From: Candidatus Hydrogenedentota bacterium
GTDB taxonomy: Bacteria > Hydrogenedentota > Hydrogenedentia > Hydrogenedentales > SLHB01
Reading direction: 5' to 3'
DNA: 5,535 bases
Assembly: GCA_003552765.1 (NCBI GenBank)
Contig: PUOI01000105.1
Coordinates: 1-5,535 of the forward strand
Part shown: in pieces, positions 5,474-5,535 of the stretch
Numbering within the stretch: position 1 is the first letter of the stretch
Layout: each line of letters starts with the position of its first letter
Notes under the pieces: generated by a model
Seen by the model: only the letters and a program-made list of their open reading frames with translations
Told to the model about the DNA's origin: nothing
The model's database searches: none
Program-made: the position numbers and the translations under genes

Positions 5474-5535
5474 CTATCTGAACCCTGGATGCACGGGAAC
5501 GTCGGCGTCTAACCGTAAACGGTGATGGTCGAATA
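5474..5535 (-). CDS. C-terminal tip of an A-family WD40 protein (A0), cut by the window edge
   Basis: Reading leftwards from the window edge, the frame encodes FDHHRLRLDADVPVHPGFR and then a TAG stop at 5474-5476. This matches the tails of the two complete A-family proteins here (FDHHRFREDAEIDAHPKFE and FDHHRFR...KHPALEEQ). The FDHHR core, the following Arg and an HP near the end are all kept, so this is the 3' end of another A-type propeller gene whose body lies to the right of position 5535. About 20 codons are visible. The next gene, A1, starts 64 nt downstream in the same direction, consistent with one transcript. Only the tail is seen, so the number of blades and the presence of a signal peptide are inferred from its paralogues. 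Confidence 0.8.
   Translation of the reverse strand, partial: FDHHRLRLDADVPVHPGFR

Overview
The window is a GC-rich stretch (roughly 60% by eye) of bacterial chromosome. It is filled by a tandem family of exported WD40-repeat (beta-propeller) proteins, all on the minus strand. Four complete genes and the 3' tip of a fifth are present. They fall into two paralogous families, called A and B here. Reading along the minus strand the order is: A0 (C-terminal tip only, 5474-5535), A1 (4288-5409), B1 (2892-4217), A2 (1710-2837), B2 (278-1648). Gaps between genes are only about 54-70 nt and each complete gene has its own strong Shine-Dalgarno, so this looks like one co-transcribed array. Its promoter lies beyond the right edge.

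A proteins (373 and 375 aa) have a Sec-type signal peptide, a proline-rich linker and seven WD40 blades, ending in a conserved FDHHR-x-R tail. B proteins (441 and 456 aa) have a signal peptide, a short acidic pre-domain and seven blades of more irregular form. B blade 3 carries a variable insertion, and the mature B proteins have exactly two cysteines, both conserved. No kinase, protease, NACHT/STAND or other effector domain is attached, so these look like stand-alone extracytoplasmic propellers, probably binding or scaffold proteins. Their ligand cannot be read from the sequence.

The A1-B1 and A2-B2 pairs are clearly a segmental duplication. The A0 remnant sits directly upstream of A1 with no B gene between them, so the array continues outside the window and does not alternate strictly.

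Positions 1-277, downstream of the array, have no convincing gene. They hold a short dispersed-type hairpin (17-36), a compound double-hairpin inverted repeat (131-183) and weaker inverted repeats. Such intergenic repeats, together with large families of secreted WD40 proteins and high GC, fit a large-genome environmental bacterium of a Planctomycetes- or Hydrogenedentes-like type. That assignment is an inference and weak. The many long plus-strand open frames opposite the WD40 genes are antisense shadows of GC-rich coding sequence.
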